Shown in pieces: positions 33,967 through 48,009 of a stretch of 64,000 nt of DNA. Every line of letters begins with the position of its first letter. Position 1 is the first letter of the stretch. The position numbers and the translations under genes were made by a program. Under the pieces are notes generated by a model. It did no database searches and was not told the DNA's origin. It saw only the letters and a list, made by a program, of their open reading frames with translations. This DNA is from Hofstenia miamia (Eukaryota > Xenacoelomorpha > Acoela > Hofsteniidae). The DNA is taken from positions 20,491 through 84,490 of the forward strand of contig CABFPE010001072.1 in the NCBI GenBank assembly GCA_900660155.1, given 5' to 3'.

Positions 33967-36263
33967 GATTGTGGAGTCTTCTTCCTTCACACCCTTCTCG
34001 CTTTCATCAGTGATCATGGTGTTGTTCTCTTCATTTTTACTAAATTCAGTTGCTAAATTTATATCCCATATTTCAGGGTTATATCTCATTTTAATTTTTG
34101 CTGCCCTATGGGGCATCACTCTTCTCTCGACTTCAGGTTCACCTTTTTTGGGTTTGTATTCCTCTTGGAATTCTTCTTCATGTACACTGTCTAAGTCATC
34201 CATCTCAGCATATATGCCATCATTAACCTGTAAAATTTTAAATTCTGCATGTTTATCAAGCATTACTTGCTCTATATTTACTGTTGCTTGTTTTAAATTT
34301 TTAAAATGTAATACCCTTCTGTCATTAAGTTTGTAATTATTATTGGGTAGTGTTTGCATAATAGTGAATGGACCTGACCACTGTGTTTTTAATTTTCTTA
34401 CTTGGCTAACGTCTTGTGTTCTAATTAAAGTGTATACATAATCCTTATCCAATTCCCTGTGTGGTTTGCCATATATCTTTTTGTTAAAATGTCTTTCTTG
34501 TCTTATTGCAGATTTCTTTTTATTATGACACATTGCTTCATAAATTCCAGTGATTTGATCTTTAACTTTTCTTATATATTCATTATCTGGTTTTTCAGAG
34601 TACATGTGGTATTGCATTGACATTGGTGTTGCCGCTTCTCTTCCATACATGGCTTTATCCCCGCTGTTGAATGTACTGAAGTATTGTAGAAATATTCCAC
34701 CATTTCTATTACTTCTCTCCAATCTCTACCTCCTGCTCTTGATGTTAATACTCTTATTAATTTAATCGTAGTCCTATTCAATCTTTCAACAGCACTGTTC
34801 ACTTGTGGGTGGTATGCTGTTGTTTTTTCAGTTAAAATTTCCATCAACTTAGCCATTTCTTCAAATAATCTACTTTTGAACTGCACTCCTCTATCAGATA
34901 CTATTGTTTGCATTGGTCCAAACTTCAAAATCCATTCTTTCATAATTTTCTCAGCTACTATCTTTGCTGTTGTGGAATCTAATGGGATCATACAAGCATA
35001 TTTTGTAATATTATCCACTAATACTAATATGTATTGATAACCTGCATCATCTTGTGATTATTTTTCTAAATCCACATGCACAATCTCATTAGGTGTAGTT
35101 GCATTTATTTCCTCAAGTGGTGCCATCTGTACTGGGAAATGGCTTTTGTTATTTATTAGACAAGTAGTAGACTTATTAATAATGTCCTCAACTGTTTTCC
35201 TGATGCTTGTTATTATAAACCAGGCATTAAAAGTTTTTTCTGTTTGAATTATTCCAATATGTAAATTTTCATTCACTTTCCTGACCCATTCCCTTTTATA
35301 ATATTCAGGGATTGCTATTCTTAATGTCTTTCCTTCCACATATAGAAGTCTGTTAATGTTCACCTTCTATTTATATCTTTGAAAATAACTGTTAGCTTCA
35401 TTTCCCAGTATCCAATTTTTGTTACACAATTTTTGTCGTAATTCTCTAAGAATAATATCTGTTTTCTGTTTTTCAGTTATATCATTCTCAGTTATCTCTT
35501 CTTTAATTGTTATAGGCATTATTGTATTCCCTTTTTTATCCACATTAAGCTCAGGCAATTCTGTATACTCACTATGCAGTAAGAATTAAAATTTTTTCTT
35601 TTCACCATCAACACTTTTAATGTCTCTTTGATATTCTGGTAACGCTGTCCAAAAGTCTGCATTCTTGTGTAGTGTCCCTTTTCAGTGCTCTATCATAAAC
35701 TTAAATTCATTAAGATATTCAATCCATCTTGATACTATCAATGATTTATTGCCCAAAAATTTCTTTAGCCATGCTAACCCACTATTATCTGTTCTTACTT
35801 TAAAGGTTTGCACTATCAAAAAGTACTGAAATTTTTTAATGCTTTCCACTAATGACAACATTTCCAGTTTCGTCAACCCATAATTCTCCTCACTTTGCTT
35901 CAACTTTTGACTAAAAAATTGTATTGGCACTTTACCATCTTTAATTTGTCCCAAGCATGCTCCTATGGCAACATTACTTGCATCACAATCTAAAATAAAT
36001 TCCTTATCATAATCTGGTGTATTTAATGATGGCATCTTGTATAATTCATTTTTTATGTTATCCAACTACTCCTGTTCTTTCCATGTCCATTCAAAAATTT
36101 TATTTTTCATGAGTAATGTCATCATTTTGCTTGTTTTGTGAGCTACATTTGCTATATATGATCCGTAGTAGTTTATAAAACCCATTATCCTTTGTAAATC
36201 TTTTTTTGTTTTGGGACTGCTAATGTTCTGTATCATATCTTTGCATTGTTCTGCATTTTCAAC
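33964..36263 (-). pseudogene. E1 RNase H and integrase region, copy 2, broken
   Basis: Same motifs as 7913-10212: FILDCDASNVAIGACLGQ, VSDRGVQFKS, WSGPFTIMQTL. Confidence 0.9.
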
Positions 36264-37742
36264 TTACCCTTTTAGATTTGTCAAAATTTCACATTTCTCC
36301 CTATTCATGTGTAACCCCACATTATATAAAGTTTTCAATGTTCTGTCCAATTTATCCAAATGTTCGTCAATCATATCACTTGCTATTAGGATATCATCTA
36401 TATACGTACTTATCCCCTTTTCAACTTTTTTATTATTTTGCTTTAGCACTTTCATTACATATCTCTGAAAGGTGGCTGGGGCGTTACACAATCCAAAAGC
36501 CATGTACATCAATTCAAATAAGCAATACAGCATTATAAATGCTGTCTTTTCAATGTCCCTGGGCTCCATTGGCACCTGCCAGTAAGCCTTACATAAATCT
36601 ATACAGGTATAGTATTTATTCTTACTGGCCTCATATATTATATCCTCTATTCTTGGAAATGGATATGCGTCTTTCTTCATGTTATCATTTAATTTACAAA
36701 AATCTATACACAATCTATATGTATGTCCTTGCTTAACAAAGACAGTTGACGCAGCATATGGACTTTCACTAGGTCTTATTATCTTATTATCTATCAATTC
36801 ATTCAAAATTGTGTTGTAGTTTTCTTTCAAATTTTCCGGGACTCTTCTACATGGCAGTCTTATTAGTTCCTCCATAGTTGTTATAATCTTGTGTGTCTCT
36901 TCTACTGCTTTTCCCATGCTTATTTCCCCAAAATTGAATATTTTAGTGTGCTTCTGTAGTATTTTTATCAATTCTGCTCTCTCTTTGTTACTTAGGTGCT
37001 GATAGTCTTTCTCATTGATTTCTGGTATTGGATATTGTTTGTCCTCCTCCACTAAGTTGATCATCTTATTTACTGTCATCTTTTCAGCTTTGACTCTCTT
37101 CTCCTTAAGTTTTAAGGTATCCTTTTTTATATTAACCATGTGGTTCATTGCATTCACTATGGGTTTAGTACCAGTGCCTCCCTTCAGTATACACAAACTT
37201 GAGGGAATTGACAACTTTTTTGTATTAATCCCTTCCTGATAATAAATCATGACTTCTGCAGTTATTTGATCCTCTGTTTGTATTTGACACATTTTCCAAT
37301 TGTTTGGTAAAATCCATATGTCCTCACTTAATTGAAATATTATTACTTCTGTGTCTTCTTCTTCTTCACAAGTTGTAATTACTTCCTCCTGCACTGATAT
37401 TGTCTTATTTGTGTAGTCAATAATGCACTTGTTATCTGTTAAGAAATCATTACCTAATATAACTTCATAAGGTAGTGAATTTTTCTCTGTATTGATAACT
37501 GTGAACATCTGTGAGTATGTCATATTAGCTATTTGTATCAGTATTTCTATTAGTTTTCCTCTTACATCAATATAATCTCCTGATGCATTTATTAATCTGC
37601 TCTTTTCACTTTGTAAATTTCTCCTTTCAACTCCTATCTTTGCTGCACATTCATCAGTGATTATTGATATTACTGCTCCTGTATCTATGGTTGCTTTGAC
37701 CATTACACTATTTATTACAACTGTGATTGTATTTGTTTTCAT
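36264..37742 (-). pseudogene. E1 protease and reverse transcriptase region, copy 2
   Basis: A 492-codon open stretch identical in translation to 10213-11691, with IDTGA protease and YIDD reverse transcriptase motifs. Confidence 0.92.
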
Positions 37743-37789
37743 TAGGTCTGTTATGATTAGAATGGATGCACAGTTTACTGGAGGTGGCG

Positions 37790-39393
37790 CTCCTTCTAGT
37801 TTAAAGTATCATTTTCTGTTTCTTCGATTTGTTCAGGCTCCTCTTCATCATCTAATAAATCTTCGTCATCAAATTACGCTTCTTCCTCCTCAATAAAATT
37901 AATTTGTTGTTTGCAATATTTCTTTGTATGACCCTTTTTTCCACATGTTTGACATTTCACTTATGTTACGGTTAGGAGTTTTTCATTCCTTCTCAATTGT
38001 TCAGAAGGAGAGGAACTGTGATGTGGAGATTTTCTTTGGGCAGTAGCCCACAGAAGAGAAGAAGAGGAAACGTCACACGGCTTCGTCACCTAAACAGTGA
38101 TAATTAGTACTCAATTAATCTAACTAGTTAACAACAGAGGAAAAGTTTGGTGGTTCAATAACTTATTAACTCCTCACCCGCAATTTACTGAGTGATAGTT
38201 ATTAACAATAATACACGGTGCAAATAAGCCAGGTGGAGGCTGTTACAATATGGGAAAACAAATCATATTTTGAATATGTGCTCTCTCTCTGGAACTTAAC
38301 TTTAACAGTCTTTCCACTTGCAACATGTAATTTCATAAATCTTCTTTCTTATTCATTTTCATACTGTTTAGTAGCATACAATATTGACTTTTAAAACTCT
38401 CATCATCATAATACCATTGATATTCTCCTATTAGTTTCTTATAGTCTGTTTTAGTTTCTAAATCCAACACTAAGTAATGCTGATATGCTGCACCCCCCAA
38501 ATATAAAGGGAATCTTGCTGCCACTTGCTTTTGTATTACTTTTCTTTCCTTCATGCTCATCTCAAACATTTGGATCCATTCTTTAAATGTTGGTGAGTAG
38601 CTATCTACTCTTCCTGTGAATTTTGGGAGTATTACTTTACATGCTGGCATATCATTGTCTTCTTCTTCTGACAATATTGTTTCTTCATATATAGGTTTCA
38701 TCTCTCCTGATTTTTTACAGTTTTCTTGCACTTGCTTAGTTATATTTATCACCAATTTCTCTACAAATTCGTATTTTGTCTCACAGTTTTTATACATTTC
38801 ACTCTGTGTTTCTTTTACTGGATTAGTTCCATTAGTTTTTCTGGTTCTTGAATTATTGTATTTTCTATCACCTTAACATTTCCTTTTTCTTCACCTTGAT
38901 TTTCTTCATTATTTAATGATATCAATCAAATTTCATCCTTCAGATTATCAATCTCAAGTTGTTTTGAGATATTCTCTTCCCTCAGGATAACATTTTCTTC
39001 TCACTCTGTGCTTTAATCTCTTTGTTTGCTTCCACTAACTTTTCAATTTGTTTTTGAAATACATTTCTTTGTTCTGTTAGCCTTATACTGGTATCTTGTG
39101 TAATCTCTTCAATGCATTTGTCTTTCTCAATATTTGCCATCTCTATTTCAAACATCCTTTGAGTTAAATTTTCTATTTGTATCATCAACTCTCTTCTTTC
39201 ATTATTGTTATTTTCTATTATCTTCATAAGTTCAACTATCAAAAACTGCATTTTCTTGCCCTGGTTGCAGCACTATTTCTGTAGGGGACGTCTCACTTTC
39301 AGGGGACATATTCACATTCTCAGTGGTTCTTTGATTTTGGGATGTTTTTTGTGTTTTGGGTTTCATTCTTTGTTTTTTACGTGAATTCACCAT
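37790..39393 (-). pseudogene. E1 gag region, copy 2, broken
   Basis: Start codon at 39391-39393. Coiled coil 38982-39251, capsid-like part 38333-38797. The CCHC box CQTCGKKGHTKKYC is visible near 37905-37955. Differs from copy 1 by several small changes, the first clear divergence between the two blocks. Confidence 0.8.
37964..38247 (+). mobile_element. Short LTR-like insert in E1 gag, copy 2
   Basis: TGTTACGG to CTGTTACA, 284 bases, as at 11912-12196. Shared by both copies, so it predates their separation. Confidence 0.5.
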
Positions 39394-39600
39394 CTTTATT
39401 ATAAACTAGAAGTAATTGTTTCATGACGCCCTTCTAAGATTTTTCTGTGCTTAAAGGTTATACTCACTTGTCTTATCTTTATAGTTCAATAAGAAACGCC
39501 TCATTTTAGATTGATCTTCTTTCTTCTGAATTAACTATTTTTCACACCAATCATATTTTCACTATAGCACTTTTTCTCTTTCACCCAAGCTCTTTGGGTG

Positions 39601-39804
39601 CCTGTCATGGTCACCATGTAGAATTTTGCCAATCCAAATTTCCGCCTTTATTTTTAGTAACTTATTACTTTCCATAGTGGATATGACAATTAATCTTGAC
39701 AAGCTCCTAATTCTCCCCTTTCATTTGAGTGTTAGTCTGATTAACTTATATTAATAAACATTAGCTTCTCTAATTGCTTATCTAACAAAGACTCATTTAG
39801 ATAG
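39601..39804 (-). repeat. E1 primer site and 5' LTR remnant, copy 2
   Basis: Primer site 39601-39616 (tRNA-Arg-like) followed by 188 bases of the 5' LTR up to E2 at 39805. Confidence 0.8.
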
Positions 39805-40733
39805 TGTAGAATCGTGGGCTGGTAGGGAAACTTAACTAGAAACTTAATTGACTCTGCAGAAGGTTTGATTAGCATTTACAGAACAGCCATGATTCCAGGA
39901 AACAGAATAACATAGAACTTTTAACTTATAGATGTAACATTGGTAATTCATCCAAGTAACAAAACTACTTTAGGTAAAATCCAAGATGACCAATTCCTAT
40001 GGCTTCCAGCTGAAGTGGAGCATCCAAAAAGTAAAGTGCTTAACCTATTGACTGGTGCTACCCTATTTGTCTCACTTGCTTAATTTCTATCTCACTTCAA
40101 AAAATACAAACTCTCATTTTCATTGTTATCTCTCAGCTCACTATTAAATAATCTGTAATTGCCAGATATTCGTGCTAGCCAACAGCATGGTATCATCACA
40201 GTGTTAGGTTTTATAAGTGCATGTACTTGTTGAACTACGAAAGAGAGATTTATTATTTCCTTATACATAACTGTATACGTAACTTAATGAGTCCACAATT
40301 CGGACTGGGTAATCAACAGACCCCCAGAAGCAACTTGTCGCCCCGTGCTAGTGAAAGCACTCCCGAATTGTCGCTGATCTTAAGCAATAAGTTTCATAAA
40401 TATAATAAATAACTAGAAAATACAATGGTAAAGACGGCAGTTGAGAGTAGATAAAATCTATTAAGCTATTGCTACATTGGTCTCAGGTTTTATACAAATG
40501 TTTAACTATTACCTGCCTTTGTTTACAATAATCAGATGTCAACATAGTTTAACATGATCAAATTCTTTTCCCTCGCAAAATTAAATTTGAGCAACAATAA
40601 GCACCATCAAGGGGACATAAAACTAGCAATATTAACCTAAGATCGAAAATAGCTACTGATGTAGTAGTGACGTAATAATACAAAGTAAAGGATTTAAAGA
40701 ATAAAATCAACAAAATCCCCAAGCAACTCTACA
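39805..40733 (-). repeat. E2 3' LTR, copy 2 (929 bp)
   Basis: Differs from the copy 1 3' LTR by fewer than 1% of positions. Keeps the CpG sites lost from the 5' LTR. Confidence 0.9.
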
Positions 40734-40751
40734 CGCCCCCCCTTGCTCAAA

Positions 40752-43700
40752 TTAATTTTTGGATAACAGTTGAAGGGCTGGCCCAGAAACGATATTTTGT
40801 GTGGCCACGATCCTCTTTGTAGCGAGTTCTCCATTCCATGTCTGGACTTCTGCATAGTGTGCTTCTTGGGTTATCTGCATAAGTACCTCTCTTTGTGTTA
40901 CCACCTCGTCCTTCAGCTGTAAAAATTTGATGGTAGGCATTCGATTGCTAACAGGACAATTTCTCCTCAGATTGTTCAACCGCCTAGTAAATGTATAGTA
41001 GAACTGCTCTTAAAGCCAAAGGCCCTTTAGTGTGACCATTAATGTCATCATCACATCAGTGCCAGATGTATGAGCATCATACGCGCTAATCTTGGTATCA
41101 GGGTAAAAATGTAAGAAGGCTTGTCGCAGGGAACCCATGGTAGTCGCATGATCAACAAATAGCGAGCAATATTCTTGAACTTGACTTAGCATCATCTCAT
41201 CCAGATCAGATATGTTGGCTCAAATCATTGTAATGATCTCAATCCTCTTTGTAACATCATAGTACAAAGTCACGGTTTCAATATTGTTTATCCACATTAA
41301 GTCTCCCGCAGCTTGGAAGAGGATAAGGACATGAGGCTGCAGTGTGGCGAGTTTTTCCTGGATCACTTGTAGTTGTGTATGAATTGGTAGTCCCCACATA
41401 AAAATATCAGTTATAGTTAATTTGCCATCAATGAATACATGCTCAGAATTGCCTCCTGTGATGAGTTTCTCTCTTACAAGAGTGTACTCGCCTGTTTTGC
41501 TAGCTTTAATCACTTCTGATTTACTGTTGACAAAATTTATCCAATCTGATAATTGGCCAGCAACCTTCTTTTTGGGCTTTTGTACTTTCCATTTTGGCTG
41601 GATTAATGGGGTTTTGATTGTAGACAGTGGAATGCATAAAAGATTCAAGGTTTTGATCTTTTTTTCCATCTCATTGAACTAGGCATGGGATGCTAAAGTG
41701 GCAGTCCCTATTGTGACTGGATAATTTATTCAGGCATCCTTGATAGTATCCCAGAATTTTCATCAGTTTTGTGGAGATTCGTAAATGGGAAGTAGTGCAT
41801 TCTACGTCCAGAGCAACATTTCGCCCCAGGGATTGTAAAATGACTAACTCCTCCTTGGTGAACATCTCCATAAGACACCACTTCATCAATGAGAGGACCT
41901 CTTTATCTCAGCTGTCAGCCAGGACTCTCTGCTGCACATTAAGATCATTGAGAAACTCGCTCAGATCATGTTCAACCATTAAAATGCATTCATCCTCTGT
42001 TACAGACCATTGGGGCATAGGTTTAGGAGAGATTGCCTTGCTTCCGAATTTTTCTAAATTTACTTTTTCTATCAAGTCCCAGATATGAGGAGACATTTGT
42101 ACTGCCAAAGATGCTAGTAGCTCCTCCTCTCGAAAAAATTGCTCTGGTGTCCACATCACCTGGTCAAAAATAGTGATGGGAATAATCTTGCCTTCTTTAT
42201 TTACATGCCTAGCTGACTCTATAAATTGACCATACCCTCATTCGGGATACTTCATTTGCTGCAGGTTGAATAGAACTTCGTTTTTCCCATAAATGTCGAA
42301 CTGGGTGACCTGATCAAGAAATTGTTGTGTAGATCCAGGCAATTGTTCTACAAATCTTCTCGTGCTCATGGGAGCATTATCTGAATAGAATATGGCGAAC
42401 TTTGTCTCAGTGGTGGTGCCCCACATGTACTTCTTTACTGTGTTGGAAAAAATATTGATGTCCAATGGACAAATCCCCAGTCAATTGCTAGTCAACATAA
42501 TCAACATCTTGCCAGTAACACTGCTCACCCCCACTAGTCAGGCATAATATTTTTCAAACTTATCCATGGCGTGCTTCATTTTTCCAGGGGAAGAAGGGGG
42601 ACTACACTTATACAGCAGCCAGTTCTTCACTTTCCATGTCAACAGGCAAACGGCTAGTTTGTGAATCGTTATTTTAGTGAGTGACGTCCTCTTCTCATGT
42701 GACATGGGTATCTGTAACTGAGGGTCCTTGGTAAGGTATATTGCAAGTATCCAAATCACTCCTCTGGCATATAGGTTGGGTAGATTTTTCTCTGCGAAGA
42801 GGCATTCCTTAAAATTTTTCTTGTCCTGGGTGTTATAGGAGACTTTGATGTCTTGAAGAGTTCGTTCTACAGACGAGTGATAAGTCTGTGATGGACTGGA
42901 GATATCTAAATGGGGCCAATCGGACTCGGGGTTAAAATCTGCTTTTAGATCAGACCAGATAGTTTGAATCTCGCTTAGTAGCTGGCCACTTTGAGCAAAG
43001 GCGAAACTAACTCGCATATCAGTTATGGTAACTAACGAAGGTGTGTTGGGATCCGTAACTTCCAGTGTCTGCGACTGGAGCAGGACATATATAATCAATT
43101 TCTGGTCAACAGCTAGGCGGTGGGATGGCATGCTTTGACACAAAAGTAAATCTGTATAGATGAGCCTAGTGATGGGAAGGTGGCTCATGGAATGTGAAGA
43201 AATGGGAGCATAATCATCTTTGGATAGTATTAAAAAATTCTCCATCTGAAAATATAGGTTCTCTATCGAGTCAGGTATGGTATTTGCCGTATGGTAAGCA
43301 ATCTCAATTTGTTCCATTATGTCCTCCATTTGGATTTCAGTTATCCTTAAGAAGTAAATAAAGAGGAGGTTTTCGAAATCTACATTCACGCACTCGAAGC
43401 TATCAATGGTTTTGCCACTATTCAGAAACTGGCATAAATTGTATATGTTGAAATCGTCATCAAAAAAGGTGTGAACTGTGCTGCGCCAATACAGACGACT
43501 CAAACTTTCCATCATCCTGGAGTCGTACCCAATGATTGTATTGATCTTGGGGAGACGGGATGCATCTATGACAAAAGGAATGACATCAATAGAGCAGGTC
43601 ATGTTGCGTCCATTGTATGTACAGCGTAACTGATCTTTATTGTCATCTGATATATTATCTCGAATAATGGCTATAGCTTTTCTAGTGGCAATATAATACA

Positions 43701-44002
43701 GATGTAGGGTCTCATTGCCAACTTTCGATATTTTTCTTCTTCTCTTTTCTGTCTTCTGAGATCTTACAGTAGAAGTGGCGGTGGAAGAGGTCGAAGGGGC
43801 TATCAAGTTGCTCTTATGGGGGGGTATTTACAAGTTGTAAAGCACTAAAAGGTACTCTCAAGTTATCATAAGTTTTTAAAGGGGTTGCTAGGTCCTCTCT
43901 CGCACGTGGGGAAACATGTCTCTCCACGTAGGGGTGAGATGTGGAGGGCATTGTGGGAAAGGCTGTCCTGCTCTCTGAGTCATGGAGCAACGTGTCGCCC
44001 AA
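40752..44002 (-). pseudogene. E2 ORF3 region, copy 2, broken
   Basis: Same blocks as 14720-17971. The proximal part is open for 422 codons here (42538-43806), so KVGNETLHLYYIATRKA, RSTVHTFFDDDF and FKECLFAEKN are all seen in one frame. Distal DEDDh-like motifs: ALDVECTT near 41795-41815, FQAAGDLMW near 41295-41325, AHTSGTDV near 41055-41075. Confidence 0.68.
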
Positions 44003-44115
44003 ACAGAATCAGACTCTCCTCAGCACCATACTGACGTCCTCATTTTCTTGCGCGCGCCTCAGCAAGCAGAGATATGTGTCTCTCACGCCTAGGTGAGGCA
44101 TCTTGTTCAAGTCTG

Positions 44116-46395
44116 CTACCTTCCATCCTTCTTCTCACTCAGTGGTGGACAGGTGGAGCTGGTGACTCTCGTTTTTGATTTACTGGTTTCATTCCTAAAT
44201 GGAGTTATAAGATTTAAATCCCAAATGTTGGGATCATAAGCAGAAGTAGTTCTCACCCTTCGTTGGGGGAGCGTACATGGTTCTAAGGTATCAGAATTAA
44301 TATTCTCACAATTGTACTTGGTGTTGGAAAAATCATCTTCTGAAAAACTAGTTAAATTATCATACCTTTCATATACATCAACACTGTTATCTACTAGAGT
44401 AAATTCGTTATTATCATCTATTATCACATGCTCAATATCTTTTATGGCCCATTTGAGCCTTTGAAAATGTACTGTTTTACCATTGTTTAAGGTATATGTG
44501 TTATGATCAAGCACTTTTTCTATCATAAAGGGGCCTTGCCAATCATTTGCGAGTTTCTGTACTTGATTACTATTGGTGATAATGCAGGGCAAATAAGCAA
44601 AAACTTTATTGCCTCGCTTGTCAGGCTCACCATATAACTTTTTATTGAAGGTTTTCTTTTTCCTGATACTAGACTGATTTGTGTTATCACAAATTGTCAA
44701 GTGAATTTGTTGCATATCAGTAATAAGTCTATGAACATAGCTCTCCACATTGTTGTCAGCGTATTTCAGAAACATCATCACCAAGGAAGTAGCTGCCTCT
44801 CTACCAAACATGGCTTTGAAGGGGCTAACACCAGTTGTTGTATGAACTGACGTGTTATGAAAATACTCGACACATTCTACAATTTGCCTCCATTGTTTCC
44901 CAGCGGCTCGGGATAACACTACCCTAATAAATTTAATGAGGGTTCGATTTAACCATTCTACCAATCCATTTGCTTGATGATGGTAAGCTGTTGTCAGCTC
45001 GTGAATGATTTCCAATTTGTTCATCAAAGCGTGTAACAGGTTACTTTCAAATTGAGGAACTCTATCAGAAACTAATTTACGCATGGGTCCATACTTTAAG
45101 ATCCATTCTTTAAGGATTTTTTCAGCCACCTTTTCTGCAGTTGTACTGCTTAAAGGAACTATGGGGGCAAACTTGGTGAAGTGATCTACCATCACGAGCA
45201 GATACTGAAAACCCTCGTCATCTTTTGATAATTGCTCTAAATCAACGTGTACTAACTTGTTAGGGCTCTCTGCAGACCATGATTCCATTTCAGCTCGTTG
45301 TTGAGGAAAGTGGTGGATATTATTGAGTAAACATTTTTCACATTTATCTATTACATCTGTCACGGTAGTTCGTATTGCGGTGGTTACATATCTTGAATTA
45401 AAAGTTTTTTCAGTCTGGAGGATGCCGAGGTGACCTCGCTCATGAACTCTATGTACCAGATCCCTTTTGAAATATTCAGGGATTGCCAGTCGATTATTGT
45501 GTTTACTCTTCACATACAATAGACCATTCTCATTTACATGCCAGTTGTAATGGTGGAAATAGCGATTCACTTCCGGAGATGTGGGGAAGTACGGGTCTCT
45601 CATTCTTTTCATTATCTGATCCAATATCCAATCGCGGTGTTGGTAACGAACTATTTCCTCTTCTGAAATTTCCTCTCTCATGAGGATGGTAAGAATAGGT
45701 TTTCCGTTTCTGTCAGCATTTATCTCGGGTATCAACTGATACTCAGTGTGAGGGATAAATGAGAAAGGAACCTTTTCCCCATCTGGTTTTTTGAGATCAC
45801 GTTCGTAGCTCGGCAGCGCTGTCCAATAGTCGGCGTTCAAGTGGAGTTGGCCCGGACAATGTTTAATCATGAATGAAAAATCATTTAAGTATTCAATCCA
45901 TTGGGCAACGATATTGGATTTGTCGCCACTAAATTTCTTTAACCAAGCAAGAGCACTATTGTCGGTTCTCACAGTGAACTTATGGCCAAGTATGAAATAG
46001 CGGAATTTCTTCAATGATTCGACTAATGCAAGCATCTCACACTTAGTCGCACCATAGTTCTTCTCTGAAGCTCAGAGTTTTCTACTGAAGTACTGAACAG
46101 GACTTTCGACTCCGTTTATGTCCTGGCTCAGGATCCCACTAATAGCAACAGCACTGGCATCACAATCAATTATAAAATCTTTAGCATAATCAGGAGTGTT
46201 CAAGGACGGTATCTTTTTGAGTTCTGTTTTTATGCCATCAAGAGCCTCTTGCTCCTGCCACGTCCATTTGAAGTCGACAGACTTTTTCAACAAATTAGAA
46301 ATCATTTTCGTTTTGTCGACAAGGTCCGGGATGAACATCCCATAATAATTCAGGAAGCCCATTAATTGCTGAACGTCCCGGCGGCTCCGTGGCAT
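44116..46395 (-). pseudogene. E2 RNase H and integrase region, copy 2
   Basis: Matches 18085-20364 with few amino-acid changes: VRTDNSALAWLKKF, HERGHLGILQTEKTF, VSDRVPQFES, WQGPFMIEKVL. Confidence 0.93.
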
Positions 46396-46409
46396 TTTGA
46401 TCTTATCTA

Positions 46410-47991
46410 AGAAATCTTTAGCGTTGTTTTTTATCGAGATTTTTCCAGGTTCAACTACTTGGCCAAGAAAAATTACTTTCGTCTGAACTAAGGCACACTT
46501 TGTTCCGTTAACTTTTAATCCTGCTTTCTGCAGTAGATCTAAGGTTCGACCGAGCTTATCTAAATGTTCTTCAAAAGTGTTACTTGCAACTAAGATGTCG
46601 TCTATATAAGCCGATATGCCAGGCTCGAGAAGGTTGGCACCATCTTTGAGGACTTTAGTGACATATCACTGGAAGGTAGCTGGCGCATTGCATAGGCCAA
46701 AGGCCATATACTTCCACTCGTATAACCCATAAGGGGTAATGAAGGCGGTCTTTGAGATGTCAGAAGGGCGCATAGGTACCTGCCAGTAAGCTTTGCATAG
46801 GTCTAGGCATGAAAAAAATTTGTATTTACTGGCGTCATAAAGGAGATCTTCAATCCTTGGCAGGGGATACGCGTCCTTAATTGTTATATCATTTAGCTTA
46901 CGAAAATCAATGCACAGCTGATACTTCTCACCTTGGTGAATGAACACAGTGGGAGCAGTGTAAGGGCTGTTACTTCCTTGTATTATTCCACTTTCGATCA
47001 AATCACTCAAGATCTTCTCATATTCAGGTTTCAAGTTTTCTGGTACATGGTGTACTGGTAACCTAATCGGTCGATCGTGCTTCAATTCAATTGCGTGCTC
47101 CTCACCTAATGCTTGACCAACACTAATTGTACCGTAGTTAAACACATTGTGCTTACTATAAAGTAAAGAGACCAATGACTTTCTCTCTCTTTGATTGAGG
47201 TGAGGATGAGAATTTTCAGTGACTGTCAGTACTTTCACTGGACTTACAGGATCTTCCAGATCGTGAAAAGCGGTACATATCAGTAAACAAGTGACCAGGA
47301 TATTTTCAACTCTAACTGGCACTCCTACTAACTGCAATTGGGAAACTCCAATCTTTACAGGAGAAGTTGCTCCATTTAAAACAGTAACATATGTTTTCCC
47401 TTTGGTCACTCTGCATAAATCTGATGAGAAAGAGATTCCACGCACATATTTGCCTTTCTGCCCTGAGATCATGATGTCCCCATCAATACTAGCATCAGAA
47501 GATACAGCAACTCGAGTCCAATGTTTGGGTTTGAGAGATATGGGTTCGTCCAGGTTAAAGATAACTTCCTTCTCAGGGATCGTAGCCAATTGTGTTGCTT
47601 CTTGGTCTTTAATAGAAATTGTATTATTTTTGAAGTCAATAACACAAGAGTTTCACTCCAGAAAATCATTTCCCAAGATGAGATCATACGGGAGGCGATG
47701 ATTTGACGTGTCTATTACCAAAAGGTCTACTTCAAAGGGCTCCGCATGAATTTTTATTGAGGCATCCTTTAATTTCCCTTTCAGAGAAAGAGGGTTTCCA
47801 GAAGCATCAATATGCTTCACACTGGAAGGATCCAATGAATCTCGATTTAAGCATAGTTCCTTACAGCACTCATCACTAATTATGGAGGCTGTGGCTCCAG
47901 TATCTACAGTGGCATTAAAAAAATTTCCATTCATCTCAACAGGTATTAAATTCTTTCTTATTAACTGGGTGATTACTAAGACATGTTTCAC
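46410..47991 (-). pseudogene. E2 protease and reverse transcriptase region, copy 2
   Basis: Protease TVDTGATASIISDECC (47653-47991) and RT LCIDFRKLND to FGLCNAPATFQ. The linker between them differs from copy 1 at many residues (for example KGKYVRGISFSSDLC against RGKYICRISSSPDLC), a local excess over the roughly 1% elsewhere. Confidence 0.9.
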
Positions 47992-48009
47992 ATGTTTGAT
48001 GGGAGGCAG

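Larger units (their letters stand above)
30152..39804 (-). mobile_element. E1 Ty3/Gypsy element, copy 2, broken
   Basis: Counterpart of 4101-13775: same parts, same E2 junction. The sequence appears identical up to its gag, then shows small indels and substitutions in gag. Fossil state as in copy 1. Confidence 0.9.
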